From NCBI GenBank assembly GCA_903851235.1, contig CAINNR010000016.1, forward strand, positions 1 to 52,809: a stretch of 52,809 bases of DNA, in the 5' to 3' direction. This stretch comes from an uncultured Candidatus Berkelbacteria bacterium (lineage in GTDB: Bacteria; Patescibacteriota; UBA1384; XYA2-FULL-43-10; CAINNR01). The notes beneath the pieces are model-generated. The model was given only the letters and a program-made list of their open reading frames with translations. It was not told the DNA's origin and searched no databases. The translations under genes and the position numbers were made by a program. Shown here piece after piece: positions 35,486 through 43,576 of the stretch; the first letter of the stretch is position 1; each line of letters begins with the position of its first letter.

Positions 35486-38383
35486 CTAATTGCTCTTGTT
35501 AGATTTTTTCGAAGAAAAATCCGTCAGATGTCCGAGCACTTTTCCGCCAGCGCGAAAGAGGAATTTGATGTCGTCGAAACTTCGAACGCCAACGATCTTT
35601 CGCCAGATAAATTTCGGCGTCACAAATGACTTGTATAAATCCTGCGTCAACTCTTTAATTTTCTCCTCGGTCAGCTCCGATTTCATGATAATTGTTCGCT
35701 GATCGTACTTGTCCCAATCCTCGGTCGTCAGCCAACCATTTTCCTGACACTGTTTGAACAACGGCGTGCCCGGGTAAGGAATTACGATTGTCGCTTGCAA
35801 AGTGTCAACAAAACCCTTATCAAATAATCGCTTTGAGAGGGCAACAGTTCTCTCGGCATCGGCAACCTTCTCCCAGGGATAGCCCATCATCGTGGTAATG
35901 TGCGGCTCAAGTCCACCGGCTTTGGCCATTTTGACACCTTTCTCGATCTCTTCAACCTTCAAGTTTTTATTGATGCGGTCCAGAGTTTTTTGATTGGCCG
36001 ATTCCAAACCGTAGAGGATGAAACGGAATCCGGCTTTGCCCATCAGATTATATTCCTCCTGATTCAACGATTTCAACCGCATATTGCAATCAAGTTTGAT
36101 TTTTTTGTTGTATCCGCGTTCAATCATACCGTCGCAAAATTCGCCCAACCACTCTCCGATCGGAAACGATCCGGAGTCATCCATAATCTCTCGAACCTGA
36201 TATTTTTCGATTAATTCGCCGATTTCATCCAGCACTCTCTTAACCGAATGTTTGCGATAATCTTTGCCCGGATAAAGCGTCGTCCAAGAGCAATTTTTCA
36301 CCGCTACAAAATTCGCCGTGTAGGAGTGATCATCATCAACGGTTAAATTATAAACATCTCCGGAATAAGCGCTTCTGATAATGTTTTTGACTGGTAATAG
36401 AGCATAATTATTAAAAATAAAGCCTTTTTGATAATGTTTTTGCTTGTGAGCAGATAGAGACGTCGGAAAGAATTTTTTAATGTCGTCGCCATATAGATGA
36501 ATAACATACGCTTGATTTTTTGTTTTTTTACCCGCTTTCGGTAAACGGAAACTGGCAATTATATTTTGGCGCAAAAGTAGATCGTAAACTTGGCGAGCAA
36601 GTTTTTCCGAAACTGTTGAAAAAATTAGTTCCCGACCACCATGAACTCTTTCTTTTCTGACATGACCGTCACCGCGAAAAAGACCAACCAACAATTGTTT
36701 TTGCTTGGAAAGCGACAAATGCATAAAACTTGCCGGCAATGATTTGTTAAGACTATTTGAACCGAAAAGCAATTCAAAAGCCCTGGCTAATATGGAAGAA
36801 CCCAAATAAAGCTGAGTCGTATTGTTAGCCTTGTTTTCACTTGCATTTAAAGACAGCCCAAAAATTTGCCCGAAGATCGTTTTTACGTCCTTTATATATT
36901 CTTTTTCTTTTTGAGAAAAGGTAAAACCCAGACAGGCAGAATTTGGTCTATTGCCACGTAGGCTAACATGTCCTTCAGCCAAATAGTAACCGAATAAACG
37001 CAAAGATTCGGCCGATAGTTCCATCTCTCTTGTTACGGACTTCTTGCCTGCCTCAAAACGAAAATCGCTCTTTGTCTCGATTAATGGATTTATTTTTATC
37101 GTCAATTCATCAGATTCAATCAAATCAAAGTAGCGCTTTACTGTTTCTCGGTCAATTTTTAATTCAATAGCTACCCTTCTTTGTGAAACACCATTTAGCC
37201 GCAAATTTTTAATCTTTTCAATTACCGACGGTGAGATTTTTCGTCTTGTTTTAAGCTTTATTTCGGCACTGCGAATAATTTCAGTCAAGTCCAGTGTTTT
37301 CATATCTTTGACTCGCCGATCAATTGGCAGGGAAAGATAATCGCCTGGAGAAATTTCCTCAGCCGGAACAGCGATAATCTCCGGTTTGGTTTTATTCTCC
37401 TGTCGACAAATATAAATCGGGTGATTTGAAGTTGCAAGAATCTTTTCAGCCAAATAATCGGCTTCAACAGTAATCACTGGACCAAGATATGCTCGGCGAT
37501 GCCAGTGGGTAATCTTTCGATACCTGCCCGTATGAGTAAGTACCTTTGCAGATTGCTTATTATTAACAATGTCTTCAATCGGAAAATAACCACTATCGGT
37601 AGTAATTTTGGCACCGGCGGGAAAGCAGAATGTGCATTTTCCCCACCAACAATCGCGGGCGGCAAAGGTGTAAGTTCCCGGCGTTCGTTTGTAATTGCCG
37701 TTTTTAAAGGCGTAGAGTTTCCACTTGGTCAGATCGCGATCGATCATCGGTAGTTCATCGAGGTGATGATTTAGGAGAAAATGTCCGGTATTTTTAATCT
37801 CTTCTTTCGATCGACTCCCATCCGAACTTTTTACTTTTTTCCGGTACCAGATTCCCGGTTCGAGTTGAACTTTGTGATTGTAAGAATTGGCGATATTGAG
37901 GGCGAGAAAATCGTAATCGCCGCCGGTGGCAATAACATCGACAAGTGAATTTTTCATCGACTCCATAGGCAGTGCGGTAACATGATCGCCGCAAAGAACT
38001 ATTTTGGTCTCCGGCAACTCGTCTTTTATAACCTCAATAACTTTCCAGTGCCGTTTAACAACCGGCGTTTTGGTTTCGAAGACAATAAGGTTCGGCTTAA
38101 ACTTTTTAATTCTCTCCAACCATTCGTCTTGCGATAATTCCTCGGCAATGCCATCATCCCACATTACGTCATAGCCCTGCGATTTTAGAAGTGACGCGGC
38201 ATAAGCCGGCACCATCGGATAGATGAAAGTCGGATTGGCAAACCACTGAAACTGACGATTCTGACCAAGACAGGGCGTCCCCTTTTCACTTGGCATCGGC
38301 GGATAAGAAATCGCAATCCGGAACTTGCTATTTTTCTCCCGCTGTTCTTTGGTCGGCTGTTTAATCTGAACTATTTTTTCCAT
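35486..38383 (-). CDS. B12-binding-type radical SAM protein containing an intein
   Basis: Extein N-part GYDVMWDDGIAEEL.../VLCGDHVTALPMES; FAARDCWWGKCTF|intein|CSWTTLYPG; TIM-barrel part EIMDDSGSFPIG, LKSLNQEEYNLMGKAGFRFILYGLESANQKTLDRINK. Likely start MEKIVQIKQ at 38383 with upstream AAGGA. Confidence 0.92.
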   Translation of the reverse strand: MEKIVQIKQPTKEQREKNSKFRIAISYPPMPSEKGTPCLGQNRQFQWFANPTFIYPMVPAYAASLLKSQGYDVMWDDGIAEELSQDEWLERIKKFKPNLIVFETKTPVVKRHWKVIEVIKDELPETKIVLCGDHVTALPMESMKNSLVDVIATGGDYDFLALNIANSYNHKVQLEPGIWYRKKVKSSDGSRSKEEIKNTGHFLLNHHLDELPMIDRDLTKWKLYAFKNGNYKRTPGTYTFAARDCWWGKCTFCFPAGAKITTDSGYFPIEDIVNNKQSAKVLTHTGRYRKITHWHRRAYLGPVITVEADYLAEKILATSNHPIYICRQENKTKPEIIAVPAEEISPGDYLSLPIDRRVKDMKTLDLTEIIRSAEIKLKTRRKISPSVIEKIKNLRLNGVSQRRVAIELKIDRETVKRYFDLIESDELTIKINPLIETKSDFRFEAGKKSVTREMELSAESLRLFGYYLAEGHVSLRGNRPNSACLGFTFSQKEKEYIKDVKTIFGQIFGLSLNASENKANNTTQLYLGSSILARAFELLFGSNSLNKSLPASFMHLSLSKQKQLLVGLFRGDGHVRKERVHGGRELIFSTVSEKLARQVYDLLLRQNIIASFRLPKAGKKTKNQAYVIHLYGDDIKKFFPTSLSAHKQKHYQKGFIFNNYALLPVKNIIRSAYSGDVYNLTVDDDHSYTANFVAVKNCSWTTLYPGKDYRKHSVKRVLDEIGELIEKYQVREIMDDSGSFPIGEWLGEFCDGMIERGYNKKIKLDCNMRLKSLNQEEYNLMGKAGFRFILYGLESANQKTLDRINKNLKVEEIEKGVKMAKAGGLEPHITTMMGYPWEKVADAERTVALSKRLFDKGFVDTLQATIVIPYPGTPLFKQCQENGWLTTEDWDKYDQRTIIMKSELTEEKIKELTQDLYKSFVTPKFIWRKIVGVRSFDDIKFLFRAGGKVLGHLTDFSSKKSNKSN
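36293..37627 (-). mobile_element. Intein (445 aa) with LAGLIDADG homing endonuclease
   Basis: Block A CFPAGAKITTDSGYFPIEDI; block B LATSNHPIYI; DOD motifs LRLFGYYLAEGHVS and LLVGLFRGDGHVRK; block F GDVYNLTVDDDHSYTANFVAVKN; +1 Cys. Confidence 0.95.
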
Positions 38384-38390
38384 ATATTCC

Positions 38391-38419
38391 TTGACAATTA
38401 TTATTTTATATGATATAAA
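38391..38419 (+). promoter_or_regulatory. Sigma70-like promoter TTGACA-N17-TATAAA plus 5' hairpin
   Basis: TTGACA 38391-38396, TATAAA 38414-38419, then ACTCTGAA...TTCAGAGT hairpin at the expected transcript 5' end. Confidence 0.65.
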
Positions 38420-38489
38420 TACTTTGACTCTGAAGCTTGGTATTTTCAGAGTAGCAAAAAAAATCTCCAACAACAAGGAGGCGACGCAA

Positions 38490-39296
38490 GTGACAAGGCA
38501 AGCAACCCAGTACCACTTCGGAATTTCGCTGGCGTCGCTTATACCGCAGAATGTTTTCTTTCCGATCGAGGAGATTGTCGAAGCACTGGCAGAGCTCGGG
38601 TTTGAGTTTCTCCAGGGCGGACCGTTTCGCGGAGTCAGCGGTTATGAAAACTTCGCCATTCCGGTTAAATACAAAGAGCCGACTTGGAACGGAGTCGACA
38701 GTTTGTCCCAGGCGCTCTTCGGCCAGGGCGATGATTTCGAAAAGGCGGATCTCAAGGACTGGCTGGCCTTCCCGGAAACCTGGATTGCCGACCAGGTGTT
38801 CCATCGGCTGCCAGGCCGGGTTGTTTCTCACGAGTTTTCCGCCGGAGACAGACTGGTTGAACTAAATCCGAAAATCAAAATGACGGCGGAGAAAATCGTC
38901 GACAAGTGCCAACGCGAAGGTTACGACTTAGTGATCGACACCAAGCACATGTTCGAGGATAACGCCAAGTTTGATCCTCTCTTCGATAGAATGCCAAACC
39001 ACTTCGGCCGGACAGTAGATGAGAAGTTGGCAAAAATCCGGATCATCTCTCCAAGTGTTGACTTGCTTCACGTTAAGGCAACGGACGGCTTGGACCGAAG
39101 AATTCTCGACGAGTTTCTCCGGTCACCACACCGTCAACAGCTTGACGTCTTGGCAGAGTATCCGCCGATTGCCAGAGCGATGGACATTCCGAAAATGTTC
39201 GCCTCGGCAGGATTCCGTCAGCAAAAGAGAACCGAAGCGCTCGAATATGCCAGCCACTTTCTCCATAGACTAAAGAATATCTTCAACCAAAACTGA
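38490..39296 (+). CDS. Conserved hypothetical protein, possibly a xylose-isomerase-like TIM barrel
   Basis: GTG start after AAGGAGGCGACGCAA; LVIDTKHMF, VDLLHVKATDG, LAEYPP beta-strand/ligand-like motifs. Confidence 0.65.
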   Translation: MTRQATQYHFGISLASLIPQNVFFPIEEIVEALAELGFEFLQGGPFRGVSGYENFAIPVKYKEPTWNGVDSLSQALFGQGDDFEKADLKDWLAFPETWIADQVFHRLPGRVVSHEFSAGDRLVELNPKIKMTAEKIVDKCQREGYDLVIDTKHMFEDNAKFDPLFDRMPNHFGRTVDEKLAKIRIISPSVDLLHVKATDGLDRRILDEFLRSPHRQQLDVLAEYPPIARAMDIPKMFASAGFRQQKRTEALEYASHFLHRLKNIFNQN

Positions 39297-39325
39297 CCCC
39301 GCCCCTCCGGTGGGGTTTTTTATTT
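39296..39325 (+). terminator. Intrinsic terminator
   Basis: CCCCGCCCCTCCGGTGGGGTTTTTTA. Confidence 0.8.
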
Positions 39326-39483
39326 CAAATATCAAAAAACCTATCGTGCCGATTTTCGGATTCAAGGTCAAAAAGCTTGACAAGGCAACGATTTTTTGCT
39401 AAAAGTATGAAGTCCGCACAAACATGCGGAAGCAGCAAAAAAACTAAATAGGCCACCAGGCCATCGACAAGGAGCTGGTAGCA

Positions 39484-41256
39484 GTGTTCGATAATAAAAC
39501 ACCAAAGAGTGGTTATCTATTTCTCGCCGTTGTGATCGCCTTGACAATCACCTTGCACTATTTTTCACATTACATCGATCGAAAGAAAACCGAGAAAGTT
39601 CCGATTTCCAAGCTTTTTCAGGAAATTGACAGCAAAGACGTGACATCGATTACCATCGCCGACACCTTGATTTCATGGGAAACGAAAAACCAAGACCAAT
39701 TCATCTCGGTTGATGATCGACTCCATACTGACAAACTTGTTGCTACCATCGGCGGTTACAATAAGAGTAATCCTCCAATTACACTTGAGATCAAGAACGA
39801 AAGTCATTTCCCCTGGGTGGATATCCTCTTGGTCGCACTTATGGCTCTGATTGTATTGCCATCGCTTAATCGACATTTGATGCCGTTTCATGCCAAAAAA
39901 ACCAACGGTAAAACTGAAACTACATTCAATGACGTTGCCGGCATTGAGGAAGCAGTCGAGGAGGTTTCCGGCATAGTTGATTTCCTGAAAGATCCGGATA
40001 AGTATATTCAAATGGGGGCCAAGATGCCTAAAGGAGTGCTGCTTTTCGGACCTCCGGGATCCGGCAAAACACTTCTGGCCAGAGCTATCGCCGGTGAAGC
40101 CGGTGTAGCGTTTTTTTATCTCTCCGGCTCAGATTTTGTAGAAATATATGTCGGAGTCGGTGCCAAACGGATTAGGGATCTTTTTGCCGAAGCTAAGGCG
40201 GCTGGTAGGGCGATTGTCTTTGTTGATGAGATTGATGCTGTTGGTGCTCGGCGAGGCCTTGCGACCCACTCTGGTAACAGTGAAACCGACCAAACTCTAA
40301 ACGCCCTTCTTTCAGAAATGGATGGTTTCGGTGAAAACACCGGCGTCATTTTCATTGGCGCTACAAATCGTCCTGACGTTCTAGACCCGGCACTTCTCAG
40401 GCCCGGTCGCTTCGATCGACGAGTTATGGTTTCATTGCCTGACAACATTGGACGATTCGAAATTCTTCGACTCCATGCCAAAGCAATCCCGATGGGTCCC
40501 GATATCAGTCTTCAAAATCTGGCATCAACGACCGTTGGGATGTCAGGCGCCGAACTGACCAATATCTTGAACGAAGCAGCAATTATGGCGGTTGAAAACA
40601 GCAGAGGTTTTGTCACTAATCAGGATTTGGAGTTAGCTCGCGACAAACAGATCATGGGGAAACAACAAAAAAGTCGTCTGATTTCACTGGCGGACAGAAA
40701 GATTGCTGCCATCCATGAATCAGGACACGCTGTCGCACAGATTGTATTGGCTGGTAACGATCCGGTCCACAAAATATCGATTATCCCACAAGGTCACGCG
40801 CTGGGAGTGACGATGTTTATGCCGGAGCGGGATGTTTCTCTCTACACAAGAACAATGCTGCAGAACCAGATGACGACAATCCTTGCCGGTCGGGCAGCGG
40901 AGGAGTGTTTCTGTGATGACATCACTACCGGTGCCGAAAATGATCTAAAAAGGGCGACTGAAATCGCCCGGAGCATGATCGAGCGTTTCGGTATGAACTC
41001 CAGTATTGGTTTGATCGACTGCACAGCCACCGATGATTACGGCGTCTCGCTAATCAGCGATGTCACCGCCAAATCGGTAGACGATCAGATCAAATTAACT
41101 TTGGATGACGCCTATTCCACAGCTAGAAAGCTGCTCAAATCCAACGAAGAGCTCGTCAGGACGCTGGCAGATAGATTGGTTGAGATCGAAGTTCTAAATG
41201 CCGAGCAAATATACGCAATTGTCTATTCGGTCGGCATCAAACCATTTGCCAGTTGA
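39484..41256 (+). CDS. ftsH: ATP-dependent zinc metalloprotease FtsH
   Basis: GPPGSGKTLLARAIAGEAGV; FVDEIDAVGARRG; ATNRPDVLDPALLRPGRFDRRV; HESGHAVAQ zinc site. Confidence 0.97.
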   Translation: MFDNKTPKSGYLFLAVVIALTITLHYFSHYIDRKKTEKVPISKLFQEIDSKDVTSITIADTLISWETKNQDQFISVDDRLHTDKLVATIGGYNKSNPPITLEIKNESHFPWVDILLVALMALIVLPSLNRHLMPFHAKKTNGKTETTFNDVAGIEEAVEEVSGIVDFLKDPDKYIQMGAKMPKGVLLFGPPGSGKTLLARAIAGEAGVAFFYLSGSDFVEIYVGVGAKRIRDLFAEAKAAGRAIVFVDEIDAVGARRGLATHSGNSETDQTLNALLSEMDGFGENTGVIFIGATNRPDVLDPALLRPGRFDRRVMVSLPDNIGRFEILRLHAKAIPMGPDISLQNLASTTVGMSGAELTNILNEAAIMAVENSRGFVTNQDLELARDKQIMGKQQKSRLISLADRKIAAIHESGHAVAQIVLAGNDPVHKISIIPQGHALGVTMFMPERDVSLYTRTMLQNQMTTILAGRAAEECFCDDITTGAENDLKRATEIARSMIERFGMNSSIGLIDCTATDDYGVSLISDVTAKSVDDQIKLTLDDAYSTARKLLKSNEELVRTLADRLVEIEVLNAEQIYAIVYSVGIKPFAS

Positions 41257-41265
41257 TTGCTTTTT

Positions 41266-41295
41266 CCCCACCCCGCCGGTGGGGATTTTTTATTT
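41266..41295 (+). terminator. Intrinsic terminator
   Basis: CCCCACCCCGCCGGTGGGGATTTTTTA. Confidence 0.8.
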
Positions 41296-41515
41296 CAACT
41301 TGTCGAGATCCTCTTTATTAAGTCCGGCAATTTTAGAATATTATTTAGTGTTCCCGGCTTAATAAATTTGTGATTCGCTACAATAGCTATTTTTTATCAC
41401 CGTCGGTTTTTTCCAATTTTATCTGGCTACCTTTTTGCCCAACGATTTCAACCCCAAACTTAACCAACAGTTTTATTAAAACTTTGGCTGAGATTTGGGA
41501 GTACTTGGCGATCAT
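41290..41515 (-). pseudogene. hicA: Frameshifted HicA-like toxin
   Basis: MIAKYSQISAKVLIKLLVKFGVEIVGQKGSQIKLEKTDGDKK* ; in other frames ...KIAIVANHKFIKPGTLNNILKL / AGLNKEDLDKLK*. Shift at an A6 tract (~41390-41395) and a second one further on. Confidence 0.75.
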
Positions 41516-41713
41516 TTATCGAACTCTAAGTTGCATTGGAACAACAAATTCTCTTTTGATTTCCGGAAGCGATTTTTTACCAACATACAGATCGGCAGCT
41601 TCCTGGATATTGCGCAATGCTTCCTCAAAGGTATCGCCGCCTGGCAACGACGGAACGGAAACGGAAAAACCGCCATCTTTTTCTTCCTGAAATAAAACGA
41701 AAATTTCTCTCAT
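41516..41713 (-). CDS. hicB: HicB-like antitoxin
   Basis: FVLFQEEKDGGFSVSVPSLPGGDTFEEALRNIQEAADLYV. Confidence 0.9.
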   Translation of the reverse strand: MREIFVLFQEEKDGGFSVSVPSLPGGDTFEEALRNIQEAADLYVGKKSLPEIKREFVVPMQLRVR

Positions 41714-41765
41714 GATTTGATATTATTAAAGCGCAAAACAAATGTAGGGCAAACTTTATCAGTCT

Positions 41766-41839
41766 AATTTTCGAACGATCAGGCCTTGGACGAAACGAAT
41801 GCCGTAGCAAACATGAGTTAGAAAAATCATCGGGATTGT
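41766..41839. repeat. 74-bp direct repeat copy A (displaced GT2 gene tail)
   Basis: 73/74 identical to 42553-42626 by eye. Confidence 0.92.
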
Positions 41840-41841
41840 GA

Positions 41842-42252
41842 TCAGTCCAAAACCTCTTCAAGAAATTTTGTCGGTGAGATTATTTCAATTTTTTTATACT
41901 TTTTCAAAGTCAGCAAATGACGATCACCGGAGATTATGAAATCGGCTTGAGCCAAATCGGCAATTGCCAAAAATTCATTATCCGACGGATCGGCCAAGAT
42001 AATTTCAGGAACTTTATCAGGCGAAATAAATATAAAATTTTCTCTGATACTGCATTCGACCAATTGAAGTTGTTCGGGAGAATATTTAAATTTTTTCTTC
42101 AAAACTCTCAACAACTCTCTCAAAGCATTCATGCTGGAATACGCTTCGAACATTTTCCCAAGAGTAACCAATTCGTAAATTATCTGCGGTTTTCCACCAA
42201 AAGTTAGAGCCGAAATGATAATATTTGTGTCAAGCACTATTTTTCGTTTCAT
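41842..42252 (-). CDS. PIN-domain toxin (VapC-like)
   Basis: KRKIVLDTNIIISALTFGGKPQIIYE...ADPSDNEFLAIADLAQADFIISGDRHLL. Confidence 0.93.
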   Translation of the reverse strand: MKRKIVLDTNIIISALTFGGKPQIIYELVTLGKMFEAYSSMNALRELLRVLKKKFKYSPEQLQLVECSIRENFIFISPDKVPEIILADPSDNEFLAIADLAQADFIISGDRHLLTLKKYKKIEIISPTKFLEEVLD

Positions 42253-42481
42253 TGCGGGTTTCTTTTATCAAACGATTAACATCGGCTTTTTTTATCGCCA
42301 ATTTTTTTGCTTGACCTTTTCCATAGTCAAAAATTTCGCTTAACTCTTTTTGCTTGATTAAATAACCGCGCAGGGCTTCGCGAAAAAGCTCGCTTCGATT
42401 GCGACTTTCTTTCTTGGCAATCGCATCGGCTTCCCTCAGCAATTTTTTGCCAATTGAAATATTAATGATTGTTGTATCCAT
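42230..42481 (-). CDS. Ribbon-helix-helix antitoxin
   Basis: TTIINISIGKKLLREADAIAKKESRNRSELFREALRGYLIK; overlaps the PIN gene. Confidence 0.9.
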   Translation of the reverse strand: MDTTIINISIGKKLLREADAIAKKESRNRSELFREALRGYLIKQKELSEIFDYGKGQAKKLAIKKADVNRLIKETRNETKNSA

Positions 42482-42494
42482 ATTCTCCTTTCAA

Positions 42495-42525
42495 CATAAA
42501 CTATATATTATCTATATAACTTATG
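42495..42525. promoter_or_regulatory. Inverted repeat upstream of RHH antitoxin (possible operator)
   Basis: CATAAACTATATATTATCTATATAACTTATG, 11/13 arm match. Confidence 0.55.
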
Positions 42526-42542
42526 TCAACACTCAGACTGAG

Positions 42543-43547
42543 TTACCTCGCCAATTTTCGAACGATCAGGCCTTGGACGAAACGAATGCCGTAGCAAACA
42601 TGAGTTAGAAAGATCATCGGGATTGTCAGAATCCCAACCAGTGGGTTTTTGTAGCGCCAAGAGATGACGACGGCGTCAACGACAAGGCCGACGATGTAAA
42701 CCATAAGCGGGATGGCAGAGAATAGGAGTATGAAGTATGGAGTATGGAAGATAAATAAGGCAAAAATCAGCAAAATAAGGTACAGATCGAACAATGTTGG
42801 CGCGAAATAGCCGATTTTTAGTGAAGTTTTCGGATAGATTTTGGCGAAGTGTCCGCGGTGGAGTGCGTAGTTGCCGATCTGCTTGAAATGCTTGACCAGA
42901 TCGCTTCGGCGATGGTGATAAACGACTCCCTGCGGATCATAGATAATCTTATAGCCGGCGTTGATAATGTCAAGACAAAGTTTTGTGTCCTCGCCCGGCC
43001 AAAAAGCGCTATCAAAGCCACCGACCTGTTTGAATACATCGCGCCAAACCAGAAGATTAACTGTCGGCCAATCTTGCGTTTCGGACAGCGAACCGATCGG
43101 CAAATAGCGATTTCTGGTAAAACCGCCACCGACGTAGGACTCGAAAATCGCGCCGGAGACTTTTTGCAGAACTCCGTCGGAACTTGGAGTAATCGCCGGC
43201 CCGCCGACAGCGCCAACTTCGCCATGGCGAAAACTGCCAACCATTTTCTTAAGCCAATCAGCTTGAGGATAAGCATCATCATCCAAAAAGGCCAGGATTT
43301 TGCCGCTGGCATGTTTTAGGGCCAAATCACGTTTCTTCGCCGGTCCGACTTTCCCCGATGGAATAATTTTGGTTTTTGGCCAAGAGTGAACTTTATCTCT
43401 TTCATCCGGAAAGATAAGAATTTCAAAAGCCGGATAATCGAGCGCCAAAAGATAATCCATTGATTCATGGATGTAATCGTTGATCCGTTTGACCGGAATA
43501 ATAATTGAAACTTTTGGTCTCGACTTCATGTAGGCCGATACTAGCAC
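42543..43547 (-). CDS. GT2 family glycosyltransferase
   Basis: KVSIIIPVKRINDYIHESMDYLLALDYPAFEILIFPDE; FLDDDAYPQADWLKKM; PGEDTKLCLDII. Confidence 0.92.
   Translation of the reverse strand: MLVSAYMKSRPKVSIIIPVKRINDYIHESMDYLLALDYPAFEILIFPDERDKVHSWPKTKIIPSGKVGPAKKRDLALKHASGKILAFLDDDAYPQADWLKKMVGSFRHGEVGAVGGPAITPSSDGVLQKVSGAIFESYVGGGFTRNRYLPIGSLSETQDWPTVNLLVWRDVFKQVGGFDSAFWPGEDTKLCLDIINAGYKIIYDPQGVVYHHRRSDLVKHFKQIGNYALHRGHFAKIYPKTSLKIGYFAPTLFDLYLILLIFALFIFHTPYFILLFSAIPLMVYIVGLVVDAVVISWRYKNPLVGILTIPMIFLTHVCYGIRFVQGLIVRKLAR
42553..42626. repeat. 74-bp direct repeat copy B (tail of intact GT2 gene)
   Basis: See 41766-41839. Confidence 0.92.
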
Positions 43548-43576
43548 AAATTACGACATCTGCAAATAGCAAGTTT

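Noticed and set aside
35900-37753. Plus-strand ORFs opposite the radical SAM/intein gene
   Set aside because: Overlap a gene with clear radical SAM and intein motifs on the minus strand.
42849-43319. 156-aa plus-strand ORF and 164-aa alternative minus frame (42818-43312)
   Set aside because: Both overlap the well-supported GT2 gene in other frames.
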